DNA of 64,000 nt from positions 124,001 to 188,000 of the forward strand of contig NZ_KB823012.1 of assembly GCF_000365025.1 (NCBI RefSeq). The letters are read 5' to 3'. This DNA comes from Robiginitomaculum antarcticum DSM 21748 (GTDB taxonomy: Bacteria; Pseudomonadota; Alphaproteobacteria; Caulobacterales; Maricaulaceae). Each line of letters begins with the position of its first letter. Position 1 is the stretch's first letter. The notes beneath the pieces are model-generated. The model did no database searches, was not told where the DNA came from, and worked only from the letters and a program-made list of their open reading frames with translations. Below, one piece after another: positions 36,214-45,513 of the stretch. The position numbers and the translations under genes are program-made.

Positions 36214-37803
36214 GTGGCTGACGCTATATTGAAATCTGAAGACCTGTCCGGGCGGGCCTTGGGGCGCATGCAGCGCAGTGTCTTTGACGCATTTCTAGAC
36301 GCATGCACAGCCCATGGGGCGGATACAAAAATTGTTACAGACGGGGACGGGCGGGCCTTTAGCTATGGGGAGCTTCGCCGCGCAGCCTTTGCATTGTCAT
36401 CACCGCTAAGACGAATGACTAATGCGGGTGATACGATTGGCATATTATTGCCGACGGGCGCGGGGGCGGTTATTACTTTGCTCGCGATCCATGCGGCGGG
36501 GAGAACGCCCGCTATGCTCAATTTCACAGCCGGAATTAAAAACTTGAAAGCTGCCGCGAACACGGCGCCGTTCAAAACCATCATTACAGCCCGAAAATTT
36601 ATCAAGCTTGCAGGACTGTCAGATTTAATAGCTCAATTATCCGACGTCGCCGAGATTATTTATCTTGAAGATTTGCGCGAAAATATGGGGCTTGGCGGAA
36701 AATTACGCGCTATTCTAGGCCCATTCATGCCGCAAATATTTACGCCGCGCGCTTCTGCGGACGAGACAGGCATCATATTATTTACATCCGGGACAGAGGG
36801 TAATCCGAAAGGGGTGGCGTTGTCTCACGCCAATATTCTGGCGAATATTGAACAGATTGAGCAGCACGTAAATTTGCTGCCCACCGATATATTTTTTAAT
36901 CCGCTGCCGACTTTTCACTGTTACGGTCTGACCGCAGGAACATTATGGCCTATACTGAGCGGCCATCCGGTGGTTTTGCATCCGTCGCCGCTGCAAACAA
37001 AAGCTATCGCCCGGCGTATTTTTGAATCTAAATCCACCGTGCTCTTTGCAACGGATACATTCTTGCAACATTATATGCGCGCCAGCACGGATGACGGACT
37101 TAGCTCTCTGCGTATCGCTGTTTGCGGCGCAGAGCGCGTGCGTGATGAGACGCGTAAAATTGCCGAGCAGCGTTTTTCAATGGAAGTTCTGGAAGGTTAT
37201 GGCGTGACGGAATGCGCGCCGGTTTTGGCCGCAAATCAGCCCGGCGATATCCGCTCCGGCACAATTGGTAAAATGCTCCCGGGCATTGAGACGCGTCTGG
37301 AGCCCGTCGAGGGACTTGACGATGCGGGGCGCCTTTGGGTGCGCGGCCCTAATATTATGAAGGGCTATATCTCGCCGGATACGCCCGGACAGGTTATTCC
37401 TTTAGATGAGGGGTGGCACGATACGGGTGATGTGGTTTCTGTCAATGAGGAGGGATATTATGTTATTCGCGGACGGATGAAACGGTTTGCGAAAATTGGC
37501 GGGGAGATGGTGTCTTTAACGGTAGTCGAGAATTGCGCAGCGGCGATCTGGCCGGATCATATGCATGCCGCTGCGATTGTGCCGGATAAACGCAAAGGCG
37601 AGCAGATTGTCCTGTTAACCGATCATCCCAAACCTAAACGCGCCGCGCTTCTGGCATGGGCGCAAAGCCACGGCGTACCGGAAATTTCCGTGCCGAAAAA
37701 GATCATTTCTGTAGAGAGTCTGCCCGTCTTGGGCACAGGAAAACTGGATTATGTCTCTGTGACGGCCATGGCGAAAAACGGCTTGGGTATTGTAGACGCT
37801 TAG
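36214..37803 (+). CDS. AMP-forming acyl-CoA/acyl-ACP synthetase (Aas C-terminal type)
   Basis: 529 residues from GTG 36214, with GGGGAG nearby. ANL-superfamily adenylating enzyme: P-loop ILFTSGTEGNPKGVALSH, the YGVTECAPV block, and WVRGPNIMKGYI…GWHDTGDV, with a C-terminal Lys in LGTGKLDY. The order of blocks resembles the synthetase half of Aas (acylglycerophosphoethanolamine acyltransferase), but the acyltransferase and transporter parts are missing. It likely activates fatty acids for phospholipid repair or modification; the carrier is inferred. Confidence 0.88.
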   Translation: MADAILKSEDLSGRALGRMQRSVFDAFLDACTAHGADTKIVTDGDGRAFSYGELRRAAFALSSPLRRMTNAGDTIGILLPTGAGAVITLLAIHAAGRTPAMLNFTAGIKNLKAAANTAPFKTIITARKFIKLAGLSDLIAQLSDVAEIIYLEDLRENMGLGGKLRAILGPFMPQIFTPRASADETGIILFTSGTEGNPKGVALSHANILANIEQIEQHVNLLPTDIFFNPLPTFHCYGLTAGTLWPILSGHPVVLHPSPLQTKAIARRIFESKSTVLFATDTFLQHYMRASTDDGLSSLRIAVCGAERVRDETRKIAEQRFSMEVLEGYGVTECAPVLAANQPGDIRSGTIGKMLPGIETRLEPVEGLDDAGRLWVRGPNIMKGYISPDTPGQVIPLDEGWHDTGDVVSVNEEGYYVIRGRMKRFAKIGGEMVSLTVVENCAAAIWPDHMHAAAIVPDKRKGEQIVLLTDHPKPKRAALLAWAQSHGVPEISVPKKIISVESLPVLGTGKLDYVSVTAMAKNGLGIVDA

Positions 37804-37875
37804 GCAAATTTAGCTCACAGGCTTGTTGTTTTGCGTGCGTATGACGTGAGTGTTAGCTTAGTTCCAAAAGACAGC

Positions 37876-38157
37876 TTAACGCGCGTTTTTCTGGAGCAGG
37901 TCGATAAGCTCTGCAACTTTGGTTTCGCGTTCTGTGATGTCATCGCTCGCAATGGCTGACGCCAGACAATGCCCGGCATGATCTTTAAGCAGTTCGGCCT
38001 CAACCTTTTTCAGCGCAGCGGCGACAGCCTTTGTCTGGGTAATCACATCAATGCAGTATCGGTCCTCATCAATCATTTTTTGTAGGCCGCGAACCTGACC
38101 TTCAATGCGGGCCAGCCGCTTTGAAACATTACTCCGGCGATCTTTGCGATTAGTCAT
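37876..38157 (-). CDS. CsoR/RcnR-family metal-sensing repressor
   Basis: 93-residue all-helical DUF156 repressor. Ligand positions are Cys35 (RYCIDV), His60 and Cys64 (DHAGHC), the C-H-C set of copper sensor CsoR; FrmR lacks the last Cys and RcnR has His there. The N-terminus KRLARIEGQVRGLQKMIDEDRYC (read as R14-R17, G20, R23) supplies DNA-contacting Arg residues. A matching G-tract operator lies upstream. No metal transporter is adjacent, so the regulated gene is unknown; the efflux operon at the left of the window is a remote possibility. Confidence 0.9.
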   Translation of the reverse strand: MTNRKDRRSNVSKRLARIEGQVRGLQKMIDEDRYCIDVITQTKAVAAALKKVEAELLKDHAGHCLASAIASDDITERETKVAELIDLLQKNAR

Positions 38158-38200
38158 AAGGGGATATCTTATTAAAAGTGATGTGATTTAGCTTTCAAAA

Positions 38201-38218
38201 ATACCACAGGGGGGTATA
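38201..38218. promoter_or_regulatory. CsoR-type operator
   Basis: ATACCACAGGGGGGTATA: a six-G tract flanked by TAC and GTA, the pattern recognised by CsoR/RcnR proteins. It lies 44 bases upstream of the csoR-like ATG, consistent with self-repression. Confidence 0.7.
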
Positions 38219-38444
38219 GTTAGCAAGTGCGCATGCCTCTCACAGACCTAGTCTCCTTGATCAAGACGGATCAATGGCGAGGGCTGCAAATATTTTACGA
38301 TTAGGAACCCCCGCATCTGACGGATCGGGGGACTTCGCTGTTGTGATTTTTAAAATTCACGTCACTTATGCAGCCGGACATTTATATGACCGCGTCAAAA
38401 TCACCATATATTCTTAGGAGATAAGGCGCTATAGCCCGCCTACT

Positions 38445-40031
38445 ATGAGACGCTTAGGCACATTCTTCAGAACTTTACGCGCGGGATGGACGCTGGTGCG
38501 CCATGATGCCTTCGTACCGCAAGAATATGATTTTGCCGTGCCTGCGCCTGTGCGCGTCTTTGGTAAGGTCAGCCGGATATTTTCCAAACGCGAACGCGCT
38601 GATAATCCCGGAGAACGGTTTGCCATTGCGCTGGAAAAACTGGGCCCGGCCTATATCAAATTCGGACAGGTTCTGGCGACGCGCGGCGATATGTTCGACG
38701 CTGAATTCTCCCGGGGGTTGTCACGACTCAAGGACAAAGTTCCGCCCTTTGATCAGAAAATTGCCGAAGCCACTTTGGCCCGTGAATGGGGCATGCCGTG
38801 GGACGCGCGTCTGGCTTCATTATCACAGCCGATCGCCGCGGCCTCTGTTGCCCAAGTGCATAAAGCGACGCTCCCGACAGGCGAGACCGTGGCCGTCAAA
38901 ATTCTGCGCCCCAATATTGTCGAGCGCATGCGCAAAGATATGGCTACGATCGAATTCGTCGCCAAGACCGCATATAAATTTGTGCCCAATGTGCGCCGTT
39001 TGCGCCCTGTCGATTTTGTTGCCGAGGCCAGACGCGCCGTTATGCTTGAGCTGGATTTAAGGCTCGAGGCCGCCGCCGCCAGCGAAATCGGCGATATCGC
39101 GACCGAGACCGGCCTGTTCCGTGTGCCTGAGATTTACTGGGACATGGTTGATAAAAACGTCTTGGTGACGGAGTGGATTGACGGCATTGCGATGTCTTCG
39201 CCCGAGATTCTGACAGATCCTAATATCGATAAAAAAGCGCTGGCCAAACGCGTTATTCAGAGCTTTCTGGCGAGTACGTTTCAATATGGCGTGTTTCATG
39301 CTGATATGCATGAAGGCAATATGATCGTTGCGCCGGACGGGGAGCTTGTCCTGATCGACTTCGGCATATTAGGCCGTTTGCGCAAAGAGGATATCCGGTT
39401 CGAGATTGATACGCTGCACGGGTTCCTGCAGCGTGATTATCTAAAAATCGCGCAGGTGCATTTCGATATCGGCTATGTTCCCGCCCATCACAGCGTCGAG
39501 GATTTCGCCTCCGCCTTACGGGCGGTTGGGGAGCCGATTTTCGGTAAAAAAGCCGAAGAAGTGTCAATGAGCAAAGTGCTTATGCAGCTGCTCGAAATCA
39601 CCGAGCTGTTTGATATGCAACTGCAACCCCAGCTGATTTTGCTTCAGAAAACCATGATGCAGACTGAGGGCGTCGCGCGCCGTCTCGATCCCGAATTTGA
39701 TATGTGGGAGGCCAGCCGCGATATTGTTGAGCAAGCCGCCATCGAAGAGCTGGGCCCGCAACGCTATATTGACGATTTCATTGTCGATGCCCGCCGCCTG
39801 CAAAAGGCGATGCGCGATGTTCCCGATGCCGTAGAAAATCTCGCAGCCCTGTCCAAAGCGTGGGTGAATGGCGAGATTGATCTATCTTCTGGCGCGGCCA
39901 ATGGCCGCCATACGCCAAGCACAGGGCAAGGGACGGAGCGCGCCGCTTCAGGATGGGCTAAACCCGCCTTGTTTACAGGGTTCGGTGCGGCCTTGGCAGT
40001 GGCCGCGCTCTATGTCACAAAGCTGCTGTAA
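38445..40031 (+). CDS. ubiB: UbiB, ABC1-family ubiquinone biosynthesis ATPase
   Basis: 528 residues of the atypical kinase/ATPase family. KxGQ motif in AYIKFGQVLATRGD (about 68-80), Ala-rich nucleotide loop AAASVAQVHKA, Lys in VAVKIL, and DFGILGRL. One hydrophobic C-terminal helix (AALAVAALYV) anchors it to the membrane. It supports the ubiquinone synthesis complex. ubiB-coaBC-dut follow in the usual tight order. Confidence 0.96.
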   Translation: MRRLGTFFRTLRAGWTLVRHDAFVPQEYDFAVPAPVRVFGKVSRIFSKRERADNPGERFAIALEKLGPAYIKFGQVLATRGDMFDAEFSRGLSRLKDKVPPFDQKIAEATLAREWGMPWDARLASLSQPIAAASVAQVHKATLPTGETVAVKILRPNIVERMRKDMATIEFVAKTAYKFVPNVRRLRPVDFVAEARRAVMLELDLRLEAAAASEIGDIATETGLFRVPEIYWDMVDKNVLVTEWIDGIAMSSPEILTDPNIDKKALAKRVIQSFLASTFQYGVFHADMHEGNMIVAPDGELVLIDFGILGRLRKEDIRFEIDTLHGFLQRDYLKIAQVHFDIGYVPAHHSVEDFASALRAVGEPIFGKKAEEVSMSKVLMQLLEITELFDMQLQPQLILLQKTMMQTEGVARRLDPEFDMWEASRDIVEQAAIEELGPQRYIDDFIVDARRLQKAMRDVPDAVENLAALSKAWVNGEIDLSSGAANGRHTPSTGQGTERAASGWAKPALFTGFGAALAVAALYVTKLL

Positions 40032-40044
40032 CAGCGGGCAGCTC

Positions 40045-41232
40045 ATGGCGCAAAAACGTATTCTTCTGATTATTGGCGGCGGCATTGCGGCCTATAAATC
40101 GCTTTTCTTGATCCGCGAACTTGCGGGGCGGGGAATTAAAAGCCGCGTCATCATTACTAAAGGCGGAACGCAATTTGTCACCCCGCTCTCTGCGGCAAGC
40201 CTGTCGGGTGACACGGTTTATACTGATCTGTGGGACCTGACAGCAGAGGCGGAAATGGGCCATATTGAGCTCTCGCGCAGCGCCGATCTCATCGTGGTTG
40301 CGCCCGCGACTGCTGATATCATGGCCAAAGCTACGCAGGGCATAGCCGGTGATTTGGCGACTACGACATTGCTGGCGACGGATAAGCCTGTGCTTTACGC
40401 GCCCGCTATGAATGTGCGCATGTATGAACACCCCGCTACGCAGCGCAATATGGCGCAGCTTAAATCTGATGGCGCATTATTTGTCGGCCCCGATGCCGGC
40501 GAAATGGCCTGCGGCGAATTTGGCGAGGGCCGCATGGCCGAGCCTGCTGCTATTGCTGACGCCATCGAAGCGGCTCTGAACGCAGCCCCGCGTCCGCTCA
40601 CAGGGCGGCGCGTTGTAATCACTGCCGGGCCGACTCGCGAGCCGATTGATCCCGTGCGCTATCTATCAAATCACAGCAGCGGTAAGCAAGGCTATGCCAT
40701 TGCCGAAGCACTTGAAGAGCTGGGCGCGCATGTGACTTTGATCTCCGGCCCGACGGCATTGCAGACTCCGGACGGCGTGACGCGCGTCGATATCGAAACC
40801 GCGCAGCAGATGATGGATGCGGTTGAGCGCGCCCTGCCGGCCGATATATTTCTCGGCGTTGCGGCGGTGGCGGATTGGCGTCCCGCTCAAAACGGTAAAG
40901 TCAAGATCAAGAAATCCGGCGGGGGTGCCAGCGATCTGAAACTGGTCGAAAATCCTGATATTTTGAAGTCGGTTTGCGATCATGTGAAACGACCCGAATT
41001 GGTGATCGGCTTTGCCGCTGAAACCAATGATGTTCTGGATCACGCCAAAGCTAAACTCGCGCGCAAAGGGTGTGACTGGATTATGGCCAATGACGTCTCG
41101 GGCGACGTTATGGGCGGAGATCACAATACGATGATTTGGGTCACCAAAGACGCCACAGAGATGTGGCCGAAAATGCGCAAAGCCGACGCGGCACACAGGC
41201 TATCAAAAAAAATCGCGGAGTATTTTGAATGA
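40045..41232 (+). CDS. coaBC: CoaBC, phosphopantothenoylcysteine decarboxylase/synthase
   Basis: 395 residues from ATG 40045; the longer frame overlaps ubiB and is not real. The N-terminal flavin-dependent decarboxylase domain (about 1-190) has the His in [31 protein letters not shown] and the flexible-lid Cys in [16 protein letters not shown]. The C-terminal synthase domain has [27 protein letters not shown] (read as key residues T-R, N, S-S-G-K) and the late K block. It makes 4'-phosphopantetheine for CoA. Confidence 0.96.
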   Translation: MAQKRILLIIGGGIAAYKSLFLIRELAGRGIKSRVIITKGGTQFVTPLSAASLSGDTVYTDLWDLTAEAEMGHIELSRSADLIVVAPATADIMAKATQGIAGDLATTTLLATDKPVLYAPAMNVRMYEHPATQRNMAQLKSDGALFVGPDAGEMACGEFGEGRMAEPAAIADAIEAALNAAPRPLTGRRVVITAGPTREPIDPVRYLSNHSSGKQGYAIAEALEELGAHVTLISGPTALQTPDGVTRVDIETAQQMMDAVERALPADIFLGVAAVADWRPAQNGKVKIKKSGGGASDLKLVENPDILKSVCDHVKRPELVIGFAAETNDVLDHAKAKLARKGCDWIMANDVSGDVMGGDHNTMIWVTKDATEMWPKMRKADAAHRLSKKIAEYFE

Positions 41233-41678
41233 AAATTGAATTTAAAAAGCTGGATCATTTCGGTGATCTGGATATGCCGCACTACGCCACCGCGCTTGCA
41301 GCGGGCGCGGATCTGCGCGCAGCCGTAGATGCAGACGCGCCGATCACGCTGTCCCCCGGCGAGCGTAAACTTATCCCGACAGGATTATCTATGGCGCTGC
41401 CGGGTGGCTATGAGGCCCAAATCCGTCCGCGCTCGGGTCTGGCCTATAAGCACGGCATAACGGTATTAAACTCGCCGGGCACAATTGACGCGGATTACCG
41501 CGGAGAGGTCAAAGTGTTGCTGATCAATCATGGCGCGGATGATTTTGTGATTACGCGCGGTGAACGTATCGCGCAGATGATTATCGCGCCCGCCCCGCAA
41601 TATAAATTTGAGGTCGTGGAGACCCTGTCCGACACGGTGCGCGGCGTCGGCGGTTATGGCTCAACAGGGACTGGGTAA
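41229..41678 (+). CDS. dut: dUTP diphosphatase
   Basis: 149 residues with all five dUTPase motifs: AGADLRA (1), [10 protein letters not shown] (2), [10 protein letters not shown] (3, catalytic Asp), RGERIAQMI (4) and the C-terminal [10 protein letters not shown] (5). It removes dUTP and provides dUMP. Its ATG overlaps the coaBC stop by 4 bases. Confidence 0.98.
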   Translation: MKIEFKKLDHFGDLDMPHYATALAAGADLRAAVDADAPITLSPGERKLIPTGLSMALPGGYEAQIRPRSGLAYKHGITVLNSPGTIDADYRGEVKVLLINHGADDFVITRGERIAQMIIAPAPQYKFEVVETLSDTVRGVGGYGSTGTG

Positions 41679-42052
41679 TGAAGGATTTATCCGGGTTTTG
41701 GTCAGGACAATATGCCTATGGCGATAGCCGCGCGCCGATCAACTTTGATGCTGAAATTTCTCATCACGCCAGTAAATTATCCGGCGTTATAACAGAGCCC
41801 AACAGTTTCGAGCCGCATGCCGGAACACTTCTATCCGCGACGATGGCAGGGTCGGTTTCCGGCTCCGTCGTAAAATTTATCAAATCCTATGATGGCGGCC
41901 ATGATGTACGCTATATCGGACAGCTCTCGCCGGAGGGCGATCATATTAGCGGCGATTGGACAGTCATCGGCTATGGCGGCAGCTTTACCATGCGCCGCGA
42001 CAAGGGCCGCGAGCTTCCAATAGAGGCTTTGCTGGCCCAAGAGGTGGATTAG
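41678..42052 (+). CDS. Small beta-rich protein, lipocalin/avidin-like
   Basis: 124 residues, no signal peptide. Begins with DLSGFWSGQYAYGD and has alternating short strands rich in Gly and Ser (FDAEISHHASKLSGVI, SGSVVKFIKSYDG, YIGQLSPEGDHISGDW), a pattern like lipocalin or avidin barrels in which W opens the first strand. Overlaps dut by one base (TAATG), so it is translated with it. Function unknown; it recurs next to dut in related genomes as far as I recall. Confidence 0.72.
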   Translation: MKDLSGFWSGQYAYGDSRAPINFDAEISHHASKLSGVITEPNSFEPHAGTLLSATMAGSVSGSVVKFIKSYDGGHDVRYIGQLSPEGDHISGDWTVIGYGGSFTMRRDKGRELPIEALLAQEVD

Positions 42053-42981
42053 TCCGTTTCTATCGCATTGCCGACCACCGCGAGCTTTGTGCTGTCGGGA
42101 CTGACTGCAAGGCGCGCGGCGTCTTTGATACCAAATTCGGATAGGTCAGCTATCTCTGCCCATCCGTCTGCGTCTTCGCGCCAGCGGTAGAGGCGGTCTT
42201 TTTCAATCATCAAAATATCACCGCCGGGCGTCCAGCCGTAATTAGCATTGCTGCCTTTGATGGGCGTTATCGGGCGTACGGCTTTAGTCTTTGGGTCAAC
42301 GGATTTGATCCAGACCTGTCCGTTACCTTGCCGGTGGACAAAGCTGAAATTTTGCGTGCCGGGAATGAGATAGGGCGTGGAGGGCACAGCGTCGCCGCTG
42401 ACATAATGAGTGGCTTGCGATGTGGAACTGGCGAGCGTGACGTTAAATCCATAGCGCGACCAGAACAGAACATCGCCGCTATCAACGTTCCAGCTATAAT
42501 ACCCGACAGGTTCACGCAATGCGCTCGCGGGCAGGAGCTTGGTTTGTAAATCCGGATTATCCCGCGTGACCGTCACGACATTTTGGATCGCGCCCGCGCC
42601 GTCGGTCACGAAGGATATCGTCAGATTATCGGCCGTGGCGACGGGTGAAAACTCGCTGGACTCTGTGTTAGTAATCCGGCGCGCTTCACCTGTCTCAATA
42701 CTATATTCCCAAACATCCGTCTGATAATCATCACCGCGCGCGTAAAGAAAACTTTGGCTATCGGGCGTGAACGAGGGCTGATTATCATAGCCCTGACGCG
42801 CAGTAACATTGCGGCCATTGAATAAGGCGGTTTCGCTATCGAGCGAAAGGTCAAACAGAAATATATCGGTCTGAGGCAAGTTCGCTTTGGGCTTTGCATC
42901 TTGAGCGACTGCCGCTCCTGCAAGGCTGATAAGACTTGCCGTGATAACGGCTTTAAACGGGATCGATAGTAAATATTTCAT
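42049..42981 (-). CDS. Secreted TolB/PD40-type beta-propeller protein
   Basis: 310 residues from ATG 42981 (AGGAG six bases upstream; the earlier in-frame ATG lacks one). Signal peptide about 1-26 ending AVAQ. Repeats such as QPSFTPDSQSFLYARGDD and SPVATADNLTISFVTD are WD40-like/PD40 propeller blades, as in TolB, each with xPDG/S-like turns. It is probably a periplasmic scaffold or enzyme domain; no catalytic residues are visible. Convergent with and overlapping the preceding gene by 4 bases. Confidence 0.8.
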   Translation of the reverse strand: MKYLLSIPFKAVITASLISLAGAAVAQDAKPKANLPQTDIFLFDLSLDSETALFNGRNVTARQGYDNQPSFTPDSQSFLYARGDDYQTDVWEYSIETGEARRITNTESSEFSPVATADNLTISFVTDGAGAIQNVVTVTRDNPDLQTKLLPASALREPVGYYSWNVDSGDVLFWSRYGFNVTLASSTSQATHYVSGDAVPSTPYLIPGTQNFSFVHRQGNGQVWIKSVDPKTKAVRPITPIKGSNANYGWTPGGDILMIEKDRLYRWREDADGWAEIADLSEFGIKDAARLAVSPDSTKLAVVGNAIETD

Positions 42982-43188
42982 AACGGGCTCCTGCATCTGC
43001 GCATTATGTAGCGCGCAGCGCATTATGAGGGAAGGGGAGAGGTTTTTTGATTATGTTAGGGTATAACGCGTAGCGAAGTTTGTTTTTACAAAATTAAATG
43101 AATGGTAAATTTTTTTTGTTATACTTTTAATGTCCGTTAGTATCCTTCTGATAATCACTCTAATAAGAATGTATAATTGGGGGTAAAT

Positions 43189-43641
43189 ATGAATTTTCTT
43201 AGTGCTTCAGTTGTTTTAACATTAACACTATCATTTAGCGAGCTAGCGATTGCCCAGACAAATTGGGATGCCATTTTTGAAGAAGCCAGCCTAAGTCATT
43301 TGTCTCCCGATGATCAGGCAAAAGTAATTAAAATGTTAGGTCTAGCATACGCCGCCGGCCGTCAAGATAGCGCCCCGACCAGCGCCAACTATAAGTCAAA
43401 CTCGACATGCCCAACGAGCACCCGCAAGTTAGTGGAAACAAGGATAGATGGTGAATTCGAGGGTTGGGATGGTGAAACAATTTTCAAAATGTCAAACGGA
43501 CAAATCTGGCAACAGTCGGAATATAATTATCATTACCGCTATGCTTATCGGCCAGAAGTATTTCTGTTTAAAGATAATGGACGGTGGAAGATGAAGGTTG
43601 ATGGAGTAGATAAAGCGTTAGGCGTGGAATGTCTCCAATAG
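43189..43641 (+). CDS. Small secreted protein with a conserved uncharacterised domain
   Basis: 150 residues from ATG 43189 (TTGGGGG upstream). Signal peptide about 1-23, ending AIAQ. The C-terminal half (about 80-150) reads IDGEFEGWDGETIFKMSNGQ, then IWQQSEYNYHYRYAY and KMKVDGVDKALGVECL, a domain I recall from many bacterial proteins without known function. The gene is AT-rich compared with neighbours and sits in an AT-rich stretch (43040-43640), so recent acquisition is possible. Confidence 0.78.
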   Translation: MNFLSASVVLTLTLSFSELAIAQTNWDAIFEEASLSHLSPDDQAKVIKMLGLAYAAGRQDSAPTSANYKSNSTCPTSTRKLVETRIDGEFEGWDGETIFKMSNGQIWQQSEYNYHYRYAYRPEVFLFKDNGRWKMKVDGVDKALGVECLQ

Positions 43642-43760
43642 TACACTAAACGCATAGCGGCAACGAGCTCTAGCCCTACCCGGCATTCATGCCGTAAATT
43701 TTGGTCCACTGGATCAGAATTTTGGCCGTTGGCCATCCGAAGCTCCGCAGGAGCGAAGAA

Positions 43761-43835
43761 TGGTGCGCGATACTGGGATTGAACCAGTGACCCCTACAAT
43801 GTCAATGTAGTGCTCTCCCGCTGAGCTAATCGCGC
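43761..43835 (-). tRNA. tRNA-Val (anticodon GAC)
   Basis: Minus-strand cloverleaf: acceptor GCGCGAT/ATCGCGC, D-arm GCTCAGCGGGAGAGC, anticodon stem CTACA/TGTAG with loop TTGACAT (GAC), T-arm GGTTCAATCC, encoded CCA. Length 75. Confidence 0.97.
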
Positions 43836-43966
43836 TTATCCATTCGATAATTTCCATCTGGCGCAATACCAGCCGGAAAGTGAAGCGGTGATATATCGCC
43901 GCGCGCCGGAGGGCGCAAGACAAAATGACCCTTGTTTACAGTGTAAATCTAGCGCGCCAGATAAGT

Positions 43967-44329
43967 CTAGGCCGCGATAACGCGGTCAATTTCGCCGACG
44001 AGTTGGCGCAGATGCACGGGCTTGGATAATACCGTCGCGCTTTGCGCCGTCTTGGGATCCTGCATCGCCACAGCGGCAAATCCGGTAATGAACATGATCT
44101 TGATACCCGGAGAGAGAATCTCAGCCTGTTTGGCCAGCTCAACGCCGTCCAGACCGGGCATCATGATATCGGTCAATAAGAGATCAAATGCGCCGTCGGC
44201 AAATTTAAGCGCGCGCAAGGCCCGCTCGCCATCGCTACAGGCAATGACATGGTGACCGGCTTTCTCCAGCGCCTTTTCAAAAAAGCGCCGCATAGCGTGA
44301 TCATCTTCTGCGTATAATATGGTGGCCAT
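43967..44329 (-). CDS. cpdR: CpdR-type single-domain response regulator
   Basis: 120-residue receiver domain only. Acidic pocket Asp9/Asp10, phospho-acceptor Asp54 in LLLTDIMMPGLDGVELA, Thr in FITGF and Lys in VLSKP. In Caulobacter, unphosphorylated CpdR primes ClpXP to degrade PdeA and others, and a C-terminal Ala-Ala of CpdR matters for its own turnover; here the protein also ends VIAA. The neighbour is an N-formylglutamate amidohydrolase gene, as in Caulobacter relatives. Confidence 0.9.
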   Translation of the reverse strand: MATILYAEDDHAMRRFFEKALEKAGHHVIACSDGERALRALKFADGAFDLLLTDIMMPGLDGVELAKQAEILSPGIKIMFITGFAAVAMQDPKTAQSATVLSKPVHLRQLVGEIDRVIAA

Positions 44330-44487
44330 AATCCCCGTTTGATCCCTTCACGTAACCTCAAGCTACCTATTACGTTCCACCAACGCTATTAAATTGTGCC
44401 GCACTAGAACATTAGCGACTGTTGGTTAGACAGTTTGCAAATGCCTCGCCAGTTGACGGGACTATCACGGGCGAGCATGAATAATTT

Positions 44488-45411
44488 ATGACCAATTTGC
44501 ACTTAACGCCTCAAAATGCGCGATGCAGCAAGAGGATTGCCGCCCGTTTGGTCAAGATTGACCGCGGCATTGACCCGGTGCTTGAAATCACGTCGCCGCA
44601 GAGCGGGTCCGGCCCCGTTGTTTTCGCCGCGCCGCATAGCGGACGATGCTATCCTGAGGCTTGGCTGCGCAGTTGTAAGCTTTCTGTGGACAGATTGCGC
44701 AGTGTTGAGGATGCCTTCGTAGACCGGCTTTTTGCCGGTGCGCCATCACACGGCTCGGCGCTGCTGTGCGCACGGTTTCCCCGCAGCTATGTTGATGTAA
44801 ACCGCGCGCGCACCGACCTGTCTCTTGGCCAGCGGCGTGATGGGCATGGTCCCGAGAGCGCCCGCGCGCGCGTTGGTCTTGGCGTTATTCCGCACTCCAT
44901 CGGGGCTAATACGCCGATTTACAATATCCAGCCCGCCGAGATGGAAATCGAGCATAGGCTGGAGCATTATTATGATGTTTATCACCGCGCACTTGATAGG
45001 CTGATGGGCGATACATTGCGCGCGCACGGGCAGACGCTTCTAATTGATTGCCATTCCATGCCCGATAGCGGCGCCATGAATGGTCGCCGCGCAGATATTG
45101 TACTGGGCGACTGTTTCGGCACGTCCTGCGCGCCGCATATTATTGGACATGCCGCACAGATACTGCGCGAAATAGGATACAGCGTTGCCATTAATCATCC
45201 CTATGCAGGCGGATATATTACCCAGCGCCACGGCCGGCCACATGAGGATTGCCACGCGCTGCAGATCGAGATTAACCGCGCCTTATATATGAATGCGGTG
45301 ACGCTGCGCGCGACGCGCGGCTTTGGGATTTTGTCGCAAAATCTGGAGCGCTTTATCGCCGCGATGACCTCAGATTTTCGACATGTAATTCATCCTATTG
45401 CCGCAGAATAA
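44488..45411 (+). CDS. N-formylglutamate amidohydrolase family protein
   Basis: 307 residues with the FGase blocks: FAAPHSGRCYPE (metal-binding His near the N-terminus), ARFPRSYVDVNRARTDL, IDCHSMPDSG, and HPYAGGYITQRHGRP. Zn-dependent hydrolysis of N-formylglutamate (last step of one histidine degradation route) or a related formyl amide. No other hut genes nearby. Divergent from cpdR. Confidence 0.9.
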   Translation: MTNLHLTPQNARCSKRIAARLVKIDRGIDPVLEITSPQSGSGPVVFAAPHSGRCYPEAWLRSCKLSVDRLRSVEDAFVDRLFAGAPSHGSALLCARFPRSYVDVNRARTDLSLGQRRDGHGPESARARVGLGVIPHSIGANTPIYNIQPAEMEIEHRLEHYYDVYHRALDRLMGDTLRAHGQTLLIDCHSMPDSGAMNGRRADIVLGDCFGTSCAPHIIGHAAQILREIGYSVAINHPYAGGYITQRHGRPHEDCHALQIEINRALYMNAVTLRATRGFGILSQNLERFIAAMTSDFRHVIHPIAAE

Positions 45412-45513
45412 GGACGCAAACTGCGAAAACTCTCTTAAAAAGCGAACAACCCTGACCCGTTTGGCACGGCGCTTGCTCCCCCAAGAGGCGAAACACTCAT
45501 TTGGGACATAGCT

